Shown here in pieces: positions 1-12,000 of a DNA stretch of 32,143 nt (within the stretch, counting starts at the first letter, position 1; the number at the start of each line of letters is the position of its first letter). This stretch comes from a virus, in IMG/VR virus record IMGVR_UViG_3300010300_000054, positions 1-32,143 of that record. The stretch is one strand, 5' to 3'. A program made the translations under genes and the position numbers. Below the pieces are notes generated by a model, which had not been told where the DNA came from, did not search any database, and worked only from the letters and a program-made list of their open reading frames with translations.

Positions 1-3000
1 AACGGTAAGTTTGGACCCACTCCAGAGTATCCTGAGGGCGTCTACGCTTACTTTACGACAATCAGTGGTGTTAACGATTCTATAGGTCCATTCAGATCTT
101 TCAGAAGACCTCAGTTCCCATACATCATTGGTGATAGTTATAAGTCGAAACCAATCGAGTACAACTATGATGGAAAATCCAATCAGGATGAGATTGATCT
201 TAATGCAACTGGATGGAGTCGCAACACAACACCGTATAACCTGTCCAAATCTAGAAGTTATTATGATTTCGTTATCGATCCCGACAGAATCAAAAAACAA
301 ATCACAGTAGTCAGCAGCACTACAAGAGCTGGTATTCAGACTGTTGGTATTGTTACTGGTGGTATCAATTACAACGTTGGAGATAACGTAGTATTCAAGC
401 AATCTACTAGTGGTAGTGGAGCGATTGCTAAGGTTGAATCTCTGAAAGGAAAGCAAGTCACAGCAGTCTCTATTTCGACTGTAACTGACAATAATGTTCA
501 GTTAGTACCACTTTCACCAGAAACATTCACGGGACTTACTACAGACCCTCATGGCTACTCTAGAGGAGACATTATTGCGTTCTCTGGTAGTGGTATCAGC
601 ACTGTAGGTAAGATTGATGTTAGGTTCAATCAACCAATCTTGGCAACAGGTGTTGGAACTGCTGGATACACTGGCATTGCAACATTCATCAATATTATCG
701 GAAATGTTGCAGATGTTCGAGAAAATGATGTTTATCAACTCTTTGATGAAGATCTGAAAGTTCTGAACATCGATACCGTAAGTAACAGACTCAGAGTTCT
801 GCGTGAGCAGAATGGAACGGTATCTATTGGAACTGCAATCGCAGGTATTGCTCTGACAGAGAAACCAAGAAGATTTACTATTCCTCTGGGAATCACATCT
901 TCAACCAGTGGAGTCATTAGAGATCGTCAACTTTACTTTGATCCATCCGAAACTTGTGGTGTTGGACTCACTGCTGGACCAGGTATTACATCTTCTCTGG
1001 TGTTTACAAATCCTGGTGCAGGAATCACAGCAATTGAAATTCCAACCAAGACTTTCTTCATCCCAAATCACGGACTTGAGACTGGCGATGTTGTAACTTA
1101 TTCTTCAGGTTCTTCACCATCAGCCGTTGGAGTCTCAACGATTGGAAGTGGTGGTAGTGGAATTACTGAAGGAGAAACTCTTTACATTGGTAAAGTTACA
1201 GATGATCTCTTTGAGATTGCACTTGTACCTGTTGGCGTTGGATCAACTGGATCTTTCGTTGGTGTTGCAGCAAGTCACAGAGGTGATTCAACTCTCTTTA
1301 TTAATTCTCCTGGAACCGGTGATGCTCATAGTTTTACGACAGTTTATCCTGCTTCTAAACTGGTTGAAGGTACTACCGTTAGACATCAGGTTACAGTATC
1401 GACTGGATCCACCCACGGAATGGTGATTGGGGACAGTGTTAATGTTGCAGTTCGTCCTGGAATTATTACTAGTAAGTATTCTGGTACACACACAGTTTCT
1501 GGTGTAGCAGGAACTCAATTTAACTACACTATTCCAGAATATCCAGAGCAAGCATCATACAATACTGATGATGGAGAACTTGCATATTCAACCAATTCAA
1601 AATCTGCATATGGTCCAATCAAGTCTGTTGTTGTAACAAACTCGGGAAGAAATTATGCAAGACTTCCTGGTATTGACAAAGTTACTTCAGGAGTCGGAAC
1701 AGGTGCTGTTCTCGAACCATATGGTATTGGAATTGGTTCTATTAGTAATATCAATATTCTCGATATTGGATTTGATTATCCTTCAGACAACACACTCAGA
1801 CCAACCGCACAACTTCCAGAGATTCTTAATGTTGAGAACTTGTTCTCATATGAAAGAATTGGAATTACGTCTGTTGGTAGAAACTATCTGAAGGCACCTG
1901 ATCTTGTTGTTGTAGATAGGATCACTAAGTCTGTCGTTAAAGAAGCAGTTCTCGAATATGAACTGGGAGATACTGAAGTTTCAATCATTGAAAACTCTAA
2001 GGGTATTAGTAGCAAGAACTCAGAAATTATTCCAATCAATAACACAAATGGAGTTGGTATCAGCACCATTACATTTGACTCTGGAAACAAGAACGTTATT
2101 GTTACTCTTGGATCAAGTTTCAGTAATGCTTCAAACTTCCCGTTTGATGTTGGTGATAAAGTTCTTGTAGAGAACATCAGCGTTGGTATTGGTTCAACAG
2201 CGAAAGGATTCAACTCAAGAGCTTTCAATTATGAACTCTTCCAGATTACCGCTACTGATCCTAATATCGGGGGCATCGGGGCAACAATCACATACAATAT
2301 TAATGGTCTTCTTGGTATTGGTGAAACAACAGGATTATTTGATGCTCTAAACTCGGATGGAAGAATTGTTCCACAAAAACACTTCCCACTGTTTGACATT
2401 GAATATCGAGACAACCAATTCTTTAGAGGTGAACATGTAATTACACCTTCTGCAAATGGCAGAGTAATGACATGGGATGCTGACAATGGGGATCTTAAGA
2501 TTGCGACAAACGATGACTTTGTTGCAGGAGAACGTTTGATTGGCGGTACATCTGGTACACAAGCAATCATTCTTGACGTTATCAACTTTAAGTCAATCTT
2601 TGAAGTTAGTGCAAGTTCAATTGTCAAGAAAGGTTGGCAAACTGAAACTGGATTCTTGAACAACTCTCTGCAGAGAACTCATGATAATGACTACTACCAA
2701 TACTTTGCATATGACCTCAAGTCTAAGGTTGCAATTGATAAGTGGGGATCTGCAGTTGAAGATCTGAACCACACTTCTGGATTCAAGAAGTTTGGTAATA
2801 TGGTTGTTGAGTCTGATATTGCTCAGGCAGGTCTTGGAACAGATCAGAATGGTGGAGACTTCTTTGGATTTGGTGATATTGCATCTATTGTAGATATTAA
2901 CTGTGAAAATGATATTGATCTTGTAAGAGAGAACAATATTTTTCTTGATAGAACTGCATCAAACCAAGTAATCTTTAACAATGTTGAACTGAAAGATTAT

Positions 3001-6000
3001 CTTGAGTCTGTTGGTAACAGAGTCTTGATGATTGACGATCTTGCTGATCAATTTAATAGTAATCCAAGAGTTACTAAGTTCTCTACTGTTGACACATTTA
3101 AACTGGCTACAAACAGATTCAGAAAGTACCTGGTATTCATTAATGATGTTGTTCTTGCAGGAGAAACTCAGTCAAACCTGCTCGCACTTCTTCATGATGA
3201 TTCGTTTGGATATATTAATCAATATGCAAGACTTTCCTCTGCACAGGAACTTGGTTCATTCGACTTTACCATTGTTGGTAATGAAGGAGCTGTCCTCTTC
3301 TATCCAACTAAAACAGAAGAGAATGATTATGACATTACTCTCGTATCCTTCTCTACAAATGATCTTGTAGAGTCTGAGGATATTGATTTTGGAACATCAG
3401 TTTCTGTTGCAGGAACATCGTTTAATGTTGGTGCAGGAACTACTACTGCAACAAACGTTGTTCAGATTCCAACTACAGAGCGTGGTGGTCACTTGATTCT
3501 TACAATCAAGGCATCTGATGGATCATACATGGAAGTTGATGAACTCAACTATGTCCATGATGGAACTGATGTCCACTTTATTGATTATGGGCAACTTGAT
3601 ACCGGATCTTTGGTTCCCGGAGGTTCTACTGGAATCGGTACTTATGGTGCAACTATCTCTGGTGGAAATGTCAATTTCCAACTGACTCCATTTGTCGGAC
3701 TCTCAACGTCACATACCGTTAACACTCTGAAGATCGTATCTTCTGCATCCGGAACAGGAATTGGTTCTACTTCATTCCTTGACTCAGAATATAGGAGTAC
3801 GTTCACACAAATCGCCGCGTCTGGATCACCAACTGCAACTACAATTTCCGAGTTTAATCATGACTCAAGTTATCGTGCAACTTATTGCACAGCAGTAATT
3901 ACTGACACTACAAACACTGAGTATCAGATTACTGAACTTGCAGTAATGTATAACGATGGTAATGCATACTTGACTCAGTTTGGTGATGTCTTTACCAACA
4001 TTGATCTTGGAGACTTTACTGTAGATAACAGTGGAGCACTCACTCAATTGAAGTTTACTCCAAATGCTAGCACTGCTGTTGATATCAGAGTATTCCAACA
4101 AGCAGTTGCTAATGAGCATAACACAGCTCTAAACAAAACTGTTGATTTGAACAACACTGCTCTTAATGCTGACTTTGGATCATACGTTGGTGCTGCAAAT
4201 GCACTCGCAGATGAATTCGAGTTGACTTCAAGACAAGTTCCAATCTTCGAGAGATATTTCTTTGGTAATGACAGCAATGTTGTTGATCTCAGTCTCAACA
4301 CAGTTGAAGTTCCACGTAACTTCTACGTTACTGGTGAAGAACTGGAATACACATATCAAGGTGCTGATGCAAGCACTGAAAACGCTGTTGGTATTGCAAC
4401 AACAACGATCACTGGTATTGGTCTCACCGATAAACTTCCAAGATCTGTCTTTGCGATTAAGGACAATGAAAGACAACTGAGGTTTGCAGGATCTGCTGCA
4501 GATGCTAACGCAGCATCACCAAAAGCACTTGAAATCACTGCTGTTGGTATTGGAACATCACACTCTCTGAGTTCTAAGAACACTAATTCAAGATGTTTGA
4601 TTAGTGTTGACAATATGATTCAGTCACCAATTGTTGCAACTGCTGTTACAACAACATTGACTAATGATGTCAGACTTGTCACCAATCAAATAAGTCTAAC
4701 GGGTATCACTTCGATATTCTCTGGAGACGTATTGAAAGTTGACAATGAACTTATGAAGGTGGATACCGTTGGGTATGGTGCCGCGCAAACACTACTTGTC
4801 CGAAGGGGACACATGGGTAGTGGTATTCAGACTCACTCGTCTGGAGATCTTGTTTACAAGATGGAAGGTAATTATAACATTTCTAAGAACAAGATTCACT
4901 TCTCACAAGCACCATACGGATCTGTTCCTTTCACAAACCCAACGAACAGATACGACGAACAGGATTATGTTGGTCTGGTTACTGGATCAACTTTCTCAGG
5001 TCGTGTATTCACTAAGTCTGGTGAACTTGGAAATGATGCTTCGACGTATGGTAAGAACTATCTGTTCGATGATATTTCAGAAGCGTTCAGTGGATCAGCT
5101 AAAGATTTCATCTTGAGATCTGAAGGTAATGATATTGCTGGATTCTCAACTAGTAATGCTGTTGTTCTTGTTAATGGTATCTTCCAGATGCCAAGAAGAC
5201 AAACTGGTGTCGTTGGAATTGATGGAGATTACTTCCTGACTGAAGGTACAACTGGTATCACCACAATTACGTTTACTGGTGATCCTAATGTATCTACAGA
5301 TATCAATACTGCAAAACTTCCTAGATCTGGTCAGATTGTTTCTGTTGGTTCTACTGCAGGATTTGGTTTCCAACCACTTGTCGCTGCTGGAGGAACTGCA
5401 ACAGTTTCTGTAGCAGGAACGATTTCCGCAATTAGTATCGGTAACACTGGTTCTGGTTATAGACCTGGTGTTCAACCAGTTGTTAACGTTGGTGTTGGAA
5501 CGACAAGTCTTGGAACACCTAACATTGAGTTCATCGGAACCGCTGCTGTTCAGAATGGTCACGTTGTAAGTATCGCTATTACAAATCCTGGTGCTGGTTA
5601 TACATCAACCAATCCACCAGTTGTATTCTTCGATGCACCTCTGTCATACAACAATATCCCACTCATTTACGCAGATACTTCAATCACAGGATTTGGTAGT
5701 GCTGCAACTGCTGATATTGTTGTTGGTAATGGATCTAGTGTCGTCAACTTTGAGATCAGAAATACTGGTTATTCGTATGGTCAGGGCGAAACTCTTACTG
5801 TCGCTATCGGCGGAACAGTTGGTATTCCTACCAATACAAGTCTGACATATGAAGAGTTCCAAATCTCTGTAGATAGAACTCATAGAGATCTGTTTGCTGG
5901 ATGGAATCTTGGTGATCTTCAGGTTATGGACCCAATCGAGTCACTATTTGACGGTCAGAAGAAAGTATTCCCACTTAAAATCAACAGAGAGTTTACAACA

Positions 6001-7446
6001 ATTAAGGCAAGAAAAGGATCTAACATCGACATTCAGGCAACTATGATTGTCTTTATCAACGATGTTCTTCAGGTTCCTGGACTTGCATATGAGTTTGAAG
6101 GTGGATCTTTGATCACCTTTACAGAAGCACCTGCTGCTGGTGATACTTGTAAGATTATCTTCTACAAAGGTAATGGTGATCGTGATGTTATTGCAGTCGA
6201 TGTTCTGGAAAAAGTCAAAGTTGGTGATGGAATTACACTGAATAGTGATGATCTTGCGTATCAGCAAAATCAAAGATTCATCACTAAGATCAACGCAACT
6301 GATAATGCTTTTACCGATCTTTACTTTGCTCCTGGTGTTTCTACAGATGATCAACTCGAAAGACCTGCTAAGCTCTGCAGAATGACTGAAGATGCCATTA
6401 TCAATGGCGTTGAAGTTGGTAAAGATAGAGCAATCTATGAACCCCAGATCAATCCAGTCACTACGATTATTTCTCCAATCGGCGTTTCTACCGATAGAGT
6501 ATTTGTAGAGAGTGTCAAGACGTTCTTTGATAATGAAGCAGAATATCTGCCCGCAGCGAAGCAAAACAAATCAATTTTCGTCATTGATCAAGATGTTCGC
6601 ATTGCTGCTGCCGCTACTGCAACAGTTTCTATCGCAGGAACAATTACAGAGTTTACACTTTCTAGTGGTGGTGTTGGATATTCGACAGCACCACACGTCA
6701 TGTGCCCAGCGGCAGTTGGACTTGGTACAACGGCAAGAGCACAAGGAAGCGCAACTATTGTTGATGGAGTTATAACTTCTATCAGCGTTCTCAATGCTGG
6801 TCTTGGTTACACCTTCTCTAATCCTCCCGCAGTTCTGATTGAAGCACCTGCGCCTAAGAGAGAACTGATGGAGAAAGTTGACTATGAGGGTGACTTTGGT
6901 GATGTTGTTGGTGTCAAGACAACTTCTAACGCTGGTATCGGTGTAACATTTGGTTTGGTATTCGATCTCATCGTTCCACCAGGATCCTTTATTAGAGACA
7001 CTTACGTCAATAACGTTGGTATGGGAACTACAGGTGTACCTGGAGTTCAGGAGAATTATCGCTTCGTAGTTTCAAATTCTAACGTAGGATCTGGAGTTAC
7101 GTCACTGGATCGTTATGGAAACGTAGTTAGTGTCGGTTCTTCCTTTATAGATAATACTTACGAGGCTGTAGCAGTATCTGTTGCACAGACTAGTGTTCTT
7201 GGTCTCGGACAAACTTACGTTGCTCAGGTAACCGTAAATCTTGAGGGATGGGAAGGATTAAATACTTCCTTATCTGGAGTTGGTATGACTAACTTCTACG
7301 GAGAATATAGTTGGGGTCTGATCTCTGGTCTTACCAGAAAGAAACCACAATCATTCACCCGTTATAACAATGGACTGGCAGGTGTTTCTACCTCACCTTT
7401 GGTCCAGCGTTCGATTGCTCTAAAACATCGTAATTACACCACATAA
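1..7446 (+). CDS. Giant virion structural protein, YHYH-type, 5' end cut off by the window (T4 gene 7 position)
   Basis: Frame 1 is open from base 1 to the TAA at 7444-7446, so at least 2482 residues are encoded and the real start lies upstream; the ATG at 640 is internal. The first visible residues (PEYPEGVYAYF, then FPYIIG near residue 40) look like the end of a YHYH-type domain as found in large cyanophage structural proteins. Further on: a GEHVI...SGTQA module (about 806-864), a segment with FRKYLVFIND, LLHDDSFGY and GAVLFYPTK (about 1040-1120), an ELMKV...RRG module (about 1562-1621), and two beta-rich blocks with GSGY, GAGY, GVGY and GLGY turns (about 1800-1880 and 2204-2284). GIGTT- and GVSTS-like words recur throughout. 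There is no membrane segment. It lies directly upstream of the gp8-like gene, the place of T4 gene 7 (baseplate wedge), but I see no clear gp7 similarity, so a baseplate role is inferred from position. The structural call is firm; the exact role is not. Confidence 0.82.
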   Translation, partial: NGKFGPTPEYPEGVYAYFTTISGVNDSIGPFRSFRRPQFPYIIGDSYKSKPIEYNYDGKSNQDEIDLNATGWSRNTTPYNLSKSRSYYDFVIDPDRIKKQITVVSSTTRAGIQTVGIVTGGINYNVGDNVVFKQSTSGSGAIAKVESLKGKQVTAVSISTVTDNNVQLVPLSPETFTGLTTDPHGYSRGDIIAFSGSGISTVGKIDVRFNQPILATGVGTAGYTGIATFINIIGNVADVRENDVYQLFDEDLKVLNIDTVSNRLRVLREQNGTVSIGTAIAGIALTEKPRRFTIPLGITSSTSGVIRDRQLYFDPSETCGVGLTAGPGITSSLVFTNPGAGITAIEIPTKTFFIPNHGLETGDVVTYSSGSSPSAVGVSTIGSGGSGITEGETLYIGKVTDDLFEIALVPVGVGSTGSFVGVAASHRGDSTLFINSPGTGDAHSFTTVYPASKLVEGTTVRHQVTVSTGSTHGMVIGDSVNVAVRPGIITSKYSGTHTVSGVAGTQFNYTIPEYPEQASYNTDDGELAYSTNSKSAYGPIKSVVVTNSGRNYARLPGIDKVTSGVGTGAVLEPYGIGIGSISNINILDIGFDYPSDNTLRPTAQLPEILNVENLFSYERIGITSVGRNYLKAPDLVVVDRITKSVVKEAVLEYELGDTEVSIIENSKGISSKNSEIIPINNTNGVGISTITFDSGNKNVIVTLGSSFSNASNFPFDVGDKVLVENISVGIGSTAKGFNSRAFNYELFQITATDPNIGGIGATITYNINGLLGIGETTGLFDALNSDGRIVPQKHFPLFDIEYRDNQFFRGEHVITPSANGRVMTWDADNGDLKIATNDDFVAGERLIGGTSGTQAIILDVINFKSIFEVSASSIVKKGWQTETGFLNNSLQRTHDNDYYQYFAYDLKSKVAIDKWGSAVEDLNHTSGFKKFGNMVVESDIAQAGLGTDQNGGDFFGFGDIASIVDINCENDIDLVRENNIFLDRTASNQVIFNNVELKDYLESVGNRVLMIDDLADQFNSNPRVTKFSTVDTFKLATNRFRKYLVFINDVVLAGETQSNLLALLHDDSFGYINQYARLSSAQELGSFDFTIVGNEGAVLFYPTKTEENDYDITLVSFSTNDLVESEDIDFGTSVSVAGTSFNVGAGTTTATNVVQIPTTERGGHLILTIKASDGSYMEVDELNYVHDGTDVHFIDYGQLDTGSLVPGGSTGIGTYGATISGGNVNFQLTPFVGLSTSHTVNTLKIVSSASGTGIGSTSFLDSEYRSTFTQIAASGSPTATTISEFNHDSSYRATYCTAVITDTTNTEYQITELAVMYNDGNAYLTQFGDVFTNIDLGDFTVDNSGALTQLKFTPNASTAVDIRVFQQAVANEHNTALNKTVDLNNTALNADFGSYVGAANALADEFELTSRQVPIFERYFFGNDSNVVDLSLNTVEVPRNFYVTGEELEYTYQGADASTENAVGIATTTITGIGLTDKLPRSVFAIKDNERQLRFAGSAADANAASPKALEITAVGIGTSHSLSSKNTNSRCLISVDNMIQSPIVATAVTTTLTNDVRLVTNQISLTGITSIFSGDVLKVDNELMKVDTVGYGAAQTLLVRRGHMGSGIQTHSSGDLVYKMEGNYNISKNKIHFSQAPYGSVPFTNPTNRYDEQDYVGLVTGSTFSGRVFTKSGELGNDASTYGKNYLFDDISEAFSGSAKDFILRSEGNDIAGFSTSNAVVLVNGIFQMPRRQTGVVGIDGDYFLTEGTTGITTITFTGDPNVSTDINTAKLPRSGQIVSVGSTAGFGFQPLVAAGGTATVSVAGTISAISIGNTGSGYRPGVQPVVNVGVGTTSLGTPNIEFIGTAAVQNGHVVSIAITNPGAGYTSTNPPVVFFDAPLSYNNIPLIYADTSITGFGSAATADIVVGNGSSVVNFEIRNTGYSYGQGETLTVAIGGTVGIPTNTSLTYEEFQISVDRTHRDLFAGWNLGDLQVMDPIESLFDGQKKVFPLKINREFTTIKARKGSNIDIQATMIVFINDVLQVPGLAYEFEGGSLITFTEAPAAGDTCKIIFYKGNGDRDVIAVDVLEKVKVGDGITLNSDDLAYQQNQRFITKINATDNAFTDLYFAPGVSTDDQLERPAKLCRMTEDAIINGVEVGKDRAIYEPQINPVTTIISPIGVSTDRVFVESVKTFFDNEAEYLPAAKQNKSIFVIDQDVRIAAAATATVSIAGTITEFTLSSGGVGYSTAPHVMCPAAVGLGTTARAQGSATIVDGVITSISVLNAGLGYTFSNPPAVLIEAPAPKRELMEKVDYEGDFGDVVGVKTTSNAGIGVTFGLVFDLIVPPGSFIRDTYVNNVGMGTTGVPGVQENYRFVVSNSNVGSGVTSLDRYGNVVSVGSSFIDNTYEAVAVSVAQTSVLGLGQTYVAQVTVNLEGWEGLNTSLSGVGMTNFYGEYSWGLISGLTRKKPQSFTRYNNGLAGVSTSPLVQRSIALKHRNYTT

Positions 7447-7449
7447 ATA
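7442..7449 (+). promoter_or_regulatory. T4-like late promoter octamer CATAAATA
   Basis: CATAAATA lies 20 bases before the gp8-like start and matches the T4 late promoter TATAAATA except at the first base. Its TAA is also the stop codon of the upstream giant gene. T4-like cyanophages are known to use NATAAATA-type late promoters read by the phage sigma factor gp55. Activity here is inferred. Confidence 0.6.
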
Positions 7450-7468
7450 TAGAAAAAAACCCACAGCA

Positions 7469-9022
7469 ATGGCTGCAATTATAACAGATCAATTTAGAAT
7501 TTTGAACGCGAAGAACTTCGTTGCTGCTGCGAGTTCTTCCGTCAATTCTTACTATGCATTTGTTGGACTACCTAATGCAACTGAGGTTTCATCTACATGG
7601 AACACGAATCCTCCGTCACCGAAGGATAGTTTTGATGAAGAGCATTCCACCTACGATACTCTCGTAGCAGTGAAGAAGATTCCTGCTGAAAATATTCAGC
7701 AGATGGTTCGTAAGAGCAGTTGGAGTTCTGGTACAACTTACGACATGTACCGCCATGATGTAAGCAGAACAAAAACATCAAAACCTTCTGATGCAACTAG
7801 TTTGTATTCAGCAAACTATTATGTTGTAAATACAGATTTTAAGGTTTACATCTGTCTAGATAACGGAACAAATCCAGAAAACCCAGAAGGTAGACCATCT
7901 CTGGATGAACCCGACTTTACAGACCTGGAACCAAGAGCAGCTGGAACCAGTGGTGATGGATATATCTGGAAATATCTGTACACAATCAAACCAGCAGATA
8001 TTGTTAAATTTGACTCTACTCACTTCATGCCAGTTCCCAAAGATTGGGAAACTAGCACAAGAGATGCAGCAGTTAGAAATAATGCAGAGACCAGTGGGCA
8101 GTTAAAGATTGTCAGTATCAATAATCGTGGCGTAGGTCTTGGTACAGCGAATAGAACATATACAAGAGTTCCTATCAAGGGAGATGGATTTGGTGCGGAA
8201 GCGACAGTTGTTATTAACAACAACTCCAAAGTCGGTTCTGTTACTATTTCAAAAGGTGGTAAAGGTTACACATACGGAACAGTTGACCTGGTAGCAGGTG
8301 GTGTTCCTGTAGGAAGTGTTGATCCAGTATTTGATGTCATCATTCCACCAAAAGGTGGTCATGGTGCAGACATCTATAGAGAATTGGGTGCATCCAATGT
8401 TCTGATGTACTCCAGAATTGAGAATGATGTTCAGAATCCAGACTTTATTACTGGCAACCAAATCTCAAGAATTGGTGTTATTGAAAATCCAACTGCTTTC
8501 AATTCAACAACATTATTGACTGATGAGAAAGCAAGTGGTCTTTATGCGTTGAAACTGGTTGGTGCTGGATATAGCACAGCCGTATTTGATGCAGATTCAA
8601 GAATCACTCAAACTGTTGGAGTTGGTTCTACTGCTGTTGGTAGAGTTGTTTCTTATGACACCAATACTGGTGTTCTGAAGTACTGGCAAGATAGAACTCT
8701 TGTTGGATTTAATACTGATGGGACTCAAAATAAGACCCCCGAATTTGGGTTCACACTTCATAGATTCAGTCCAACAGTAGGTGCTGGTGGAACTACTGAG
8801 ATCAATGGCGGAAGCGTGACTTTGAATATTGACGAGCAGTTTAGTGGTCTGTCAACCTCAATAAATAGTAGGACATATTACTTTGGTCAAAACTTCGTCA
8901 GGGGTGTCGCTAATCCAGAAGTTGAAAAATACTCTGGAAACATTATCCACGTAGACAATAGACCATCTATTACAAGGTCTACGAACCAAAAAGAAGATAT
9001 CAAGGTTATTTTGCAATTCTAA
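7469..9022 (+). CDS. 8: Baseplate wedge protein, gp8-like
   Basis: 517 residues. The N-terminal half follows the T4 gp8 pattern: a start resembling TSKFR...NFY (here ITDQFRILNAKNFV), a proline and DS-containing segment (PPSPKDSFDEE), a 'VYICLDNG' strand near residue 128 that parallels 'VYRCLD' in T4, and GDGYIWKYLYTIKP near residues 161-175 against GDGYVWEYLFEIPP in T4. gp8 is a dimeric baseplate wedge component. T4 gp8 has 334 residues, so this one is longer by about 180, mostly after residue 210, where a GGKGYTYG turn (about 260) and a VGAGYST turn mark a beta-rich module also found in neighbouring structural genes. A CATAAATA late promoter precedes it. No strong ribosome site is visible before ATG 7469, but that ATG begins the conserved N terminus. 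The next gene starts 6 bases after the stop. Confidence 0.85.
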   Translation: MAAIITDQFRILNAKNFVAAASSSVNSYYAFVGLPNATEVSSTWNTNPPSPKDSFDEEHSTYDTLVAVKKIPAENIQQMVRKSSWSSGTTYDMYRHDVSRTKTSKPSDATSLYSANYYVVNTDFKVYICLDNGTNPENPEGRPSLDEPDFTDLEPRAAGTSGDGYIWKYLYTIKPADIVKFDSTHFMPVPKDWETSTRDAAVRNNAETSGQLKIVSINNRGVGLGTANRTYTRVPIKGDGFGAEATVVINNNSKVGSVTISKGGKGYTYGTVDLVAGGVPVGSVDPVFDVIIPPKGGHGADIYRELGASNVLMYSRIENDVQNPDFITGNQISRIGVIENPTAFNSTTLLTDEKASGLYALKLVGAGYSTAVFDADSRITQTVGVGSTAVGRVVSYDTNTGVLKYWQDRTLVGFNTDGTQNKTPEFGFTLHRFSPTVGAGGTTEINGGSVTLNIDEQFSGLSTSINSRTYYFGQNFVRGVANPEVEKYSGNIIHVDNRPSITRSTNQKEDIKVILQF

Positions 9023-9028
9023 GGAATC

Positions 9029-12000
9029 ATGCCGCAGTCTACCAACCTCAATATTTCACCTTACTTCGACGATTTCGATAAGGCGAAAGATTTCTACAAG
9101 GTTTTATTTAAACCGGGATATCCTGTACAAGCAAGAGAACTGACAACACTGCAGTCTTTCTTGCAGAATCAGGTTGAGCAATTTGGTAATCACATCTTCA
9201 AGGATGGATCTGTTGTCATCCCTGGACAGCTTTCGTATAACAAATTTGAGGCAGTAAAAGTTCTGCCTTCATATTTGGGTGTAGATGTAGACCAATACCT
9301 CAGTCTTTTGGTTGGACAAAAGATTGTTGGTAATGATTCCAAGGTAGAAGCGAAGATTGAATATTGCCTTCCTGCGGGAACGATTGATAACGAATTTGAT
9401 ACTTTGTATGTTTCCTATCTGGCGACCGGTACTGGTAATCAAGAAACATTCAATTCTGAAGAGAGACTAAATCTTGCTTCAGCTTTCACCTCTGGTTCCA
9501 TTGTATTCCAATCTGGGGAAGGATTTGCAAACACTGCTGCTGATGCAATTAAGACAGGAAGTGCTGTCATTGTAGGTGCTGGTGTTTACTATCTTAGAGG
9601 ATACTTTGTTGAGGTTGATGCACAAACTCTGATTCTTGATCCATATAGTGATGAACCCGATTACAGAGTTGGTTTTGATGTTATTGAAGAGATCATCACC
9701 CCAGATGATGATCAAAGTCTGAATGATAACGCTCAAGGATTTTCAAACTATGCAGCACCTGGTGCTGATAGATTAAAAATTACTGCAATCCTTTCTAAGA
9801 GAAATCTTGGAGAAACCTCCACAGAGAACTTTGTTTCTCTTATGGAGATTAGAAAAGGACAAATTTTTAGAAATACAACAGATACTCCAATCTATAATAT
9901 TCTTGCAGATGAACTTGCAAGAAGAACTTCGGAAGAATCTGGAGATTATTATGTAAAACCATTCAAAGTAGAAGTTAGAAATACTTTGAACGATGGTATT
10001 GGAAATAATGGTGTATTTAATGCCACACAAAGAACATATAACAATCTAACTCCAAGTGAAGATCTTGGAACATATAAAGTTTCCCCTGGTAAAGCATATG
10101 TCAAGGGATATGAGGCAAAGATTAATGGAACCTCATATGTAGACTTTGCAAAACCAAGAACAACTAGACGAGAAAAAGAAGCAAGTATTGCTTATGAAAC
10201 GGGTTCAACATATACACTGAACCGTGTGTATGGTGCTCCAACACTGGACATGTCATCTCCTTTCATTGTCTCTTTGAGATCTGAAAGAATTGGTGTTGGT
10301 GCAAGTTCACAAGGCGGTAAAGAAATTGGTCTTGCACGAGTCTATGACTTTGCATTAGAGTCTGGATCATATTCCGCTAACAATACCAATACTAATGAAT
10401 GGGATGTTACCCTCTTTGATATTGATCCATATGTAGAGTTGTCTGTAAATCAGAATGTAACTCTGTCTACACCTGTTCGCATTCAAGGTAAAGCATCTGG
10501 TGCAACAGGATTCTTGAGATATGACGTAAATAATACTGGTATTGCAACAGTTTACGGTGTCAAAGGATCATTTGCTGCTAACGAAAAACTCATCTTTAAC
10601 GGCAAAGAAGATACCAGCAGATTTACTACACTAGTTACAGAATTTGACACTTCTGATGTTCAGTCACTGACTCAACAGTCTGGTTCTGTTGTATTTGCTG
10701 GTGATGTTATCCAGCAAGCAGACCACAAAGTTGGATTTGCATCAATCACTGCTAGATCAGCAGGAAGTTCTACGATTAGTATCGCATCAGGATCTAGCAA
10801 CTTTGTATTCAATAATAATGCAAAAGTTGGTCAACTCGTAAGATATACAGTTCCTGGCGACAACGTACCAACCATCAATAGAATTACTGCAGTAGACGTT
10901 AAGTCGGTTACTGTTACTGGAGTTACTACTGTTACAGGAGTTTGTGAAGGTTCTCCAAATACTTCTGCACAGAGTGTAAATGATCTAGAACTTCTTGGAT
11001 CAAAATTCCAATCATCTACTGACAACACTCTTTCCACACAACTTCCAAAACCATATGTCAAGAGCATTGACTTTACTGATGCTCAACTGACTATCAGAAA
11101 AGAGTATTCTGTTACGATTACTAATAATCAAACAAATACAGTAGAAGCTGATGAAAGTGAAACTTTCCTTCCATATGATGAAGAAAGATATGTTCTCATT
11201 CGCGATGACGGATCTCATGAAATTCTGAGATCTGACAAGTTTACTTTCAATGCAGACTCTAGCGAACTGACTATTAGTGGTCTTGGTGCAAACGACAATA
11301 ATGCAAGACTTATTGCTACTCTGAGAAAGATTAACGTCAAGAGTAAAGTCAAGAATAGAAATAGAGTTCAAAGATTGGTTATTGGTAATGATGCAAATAC
11401 TGGTGCAGGTATCGGAACGACAACTCTTAATAACGGACTTACATCTAGTTCTGTTTATGGAACCAGAGTTCAAGACGAAGAAATTTGTCTGAATATTTCA
11501 GATGTAACTAAAGTCTATGGTATTTTTGAATCCAGCACTACGTCCAACGCATCAGAACCCGAACTTACTTTCCTGTCAATCAGCGGACCTTCTAATAAAA
11601 CTGGAGATCTTCTTATTGGAGAAAGAGTAATTGGTAGAACATCTGGCGCAGTATGTGTACATACAGGAAGAGTCAATGATCTGAAGATTTCTTTCGTATC
11701 ACTGAACCAGAATAAATTTGCTGTTGGAGAAACTGTAGATTTTGTTGACTCTGGACACACCGCTGTAATCAGTGATGTTTCTATTGCAGATAAAAATATC
11801 TCTGAAGACTTTACGCTTGATACCGGAAAAACAGACACTCTGTACAATTATTCCAAACTGGTACGTAAATCTGGTAGAACTCCTACCAGAAGATTGACGG
11901 TTATTTTTGAGTCGGGATCTTATTCTGGATCCGATACTGGTGATATTACTACAGTAAATTCATATGATGGATTTGACTATAGCGATATTGCACCTGAGAG

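Noticed and set aside
640-642. ATG at 640 as the start of the first giant protein
   Set aside because: The frame is open to base 1 and the upstream residues look like the end of a YHYH-type domain, so this ATG is internal.
5944-6564. 206-codon open frame on the minus strand inside the first giant gene
   Set aside because: It lies wholly inside a coding region with conserved + strand protein, its product is low-complexity Asn/Ile/Ser-rich, and no ribosome site or promoter is evident. The same holds for the other long minus-strand frames (for example 11012-11473 and 25771-26244), which mirror repetitive + strand codons.
8860-8867. AATAAATA inside the gp8-like gene as a late promoter
   Set aside because: It lies within coding sequence, about 160 bases before the next gene, and such AT-rich words are expected by chance at this base composition.
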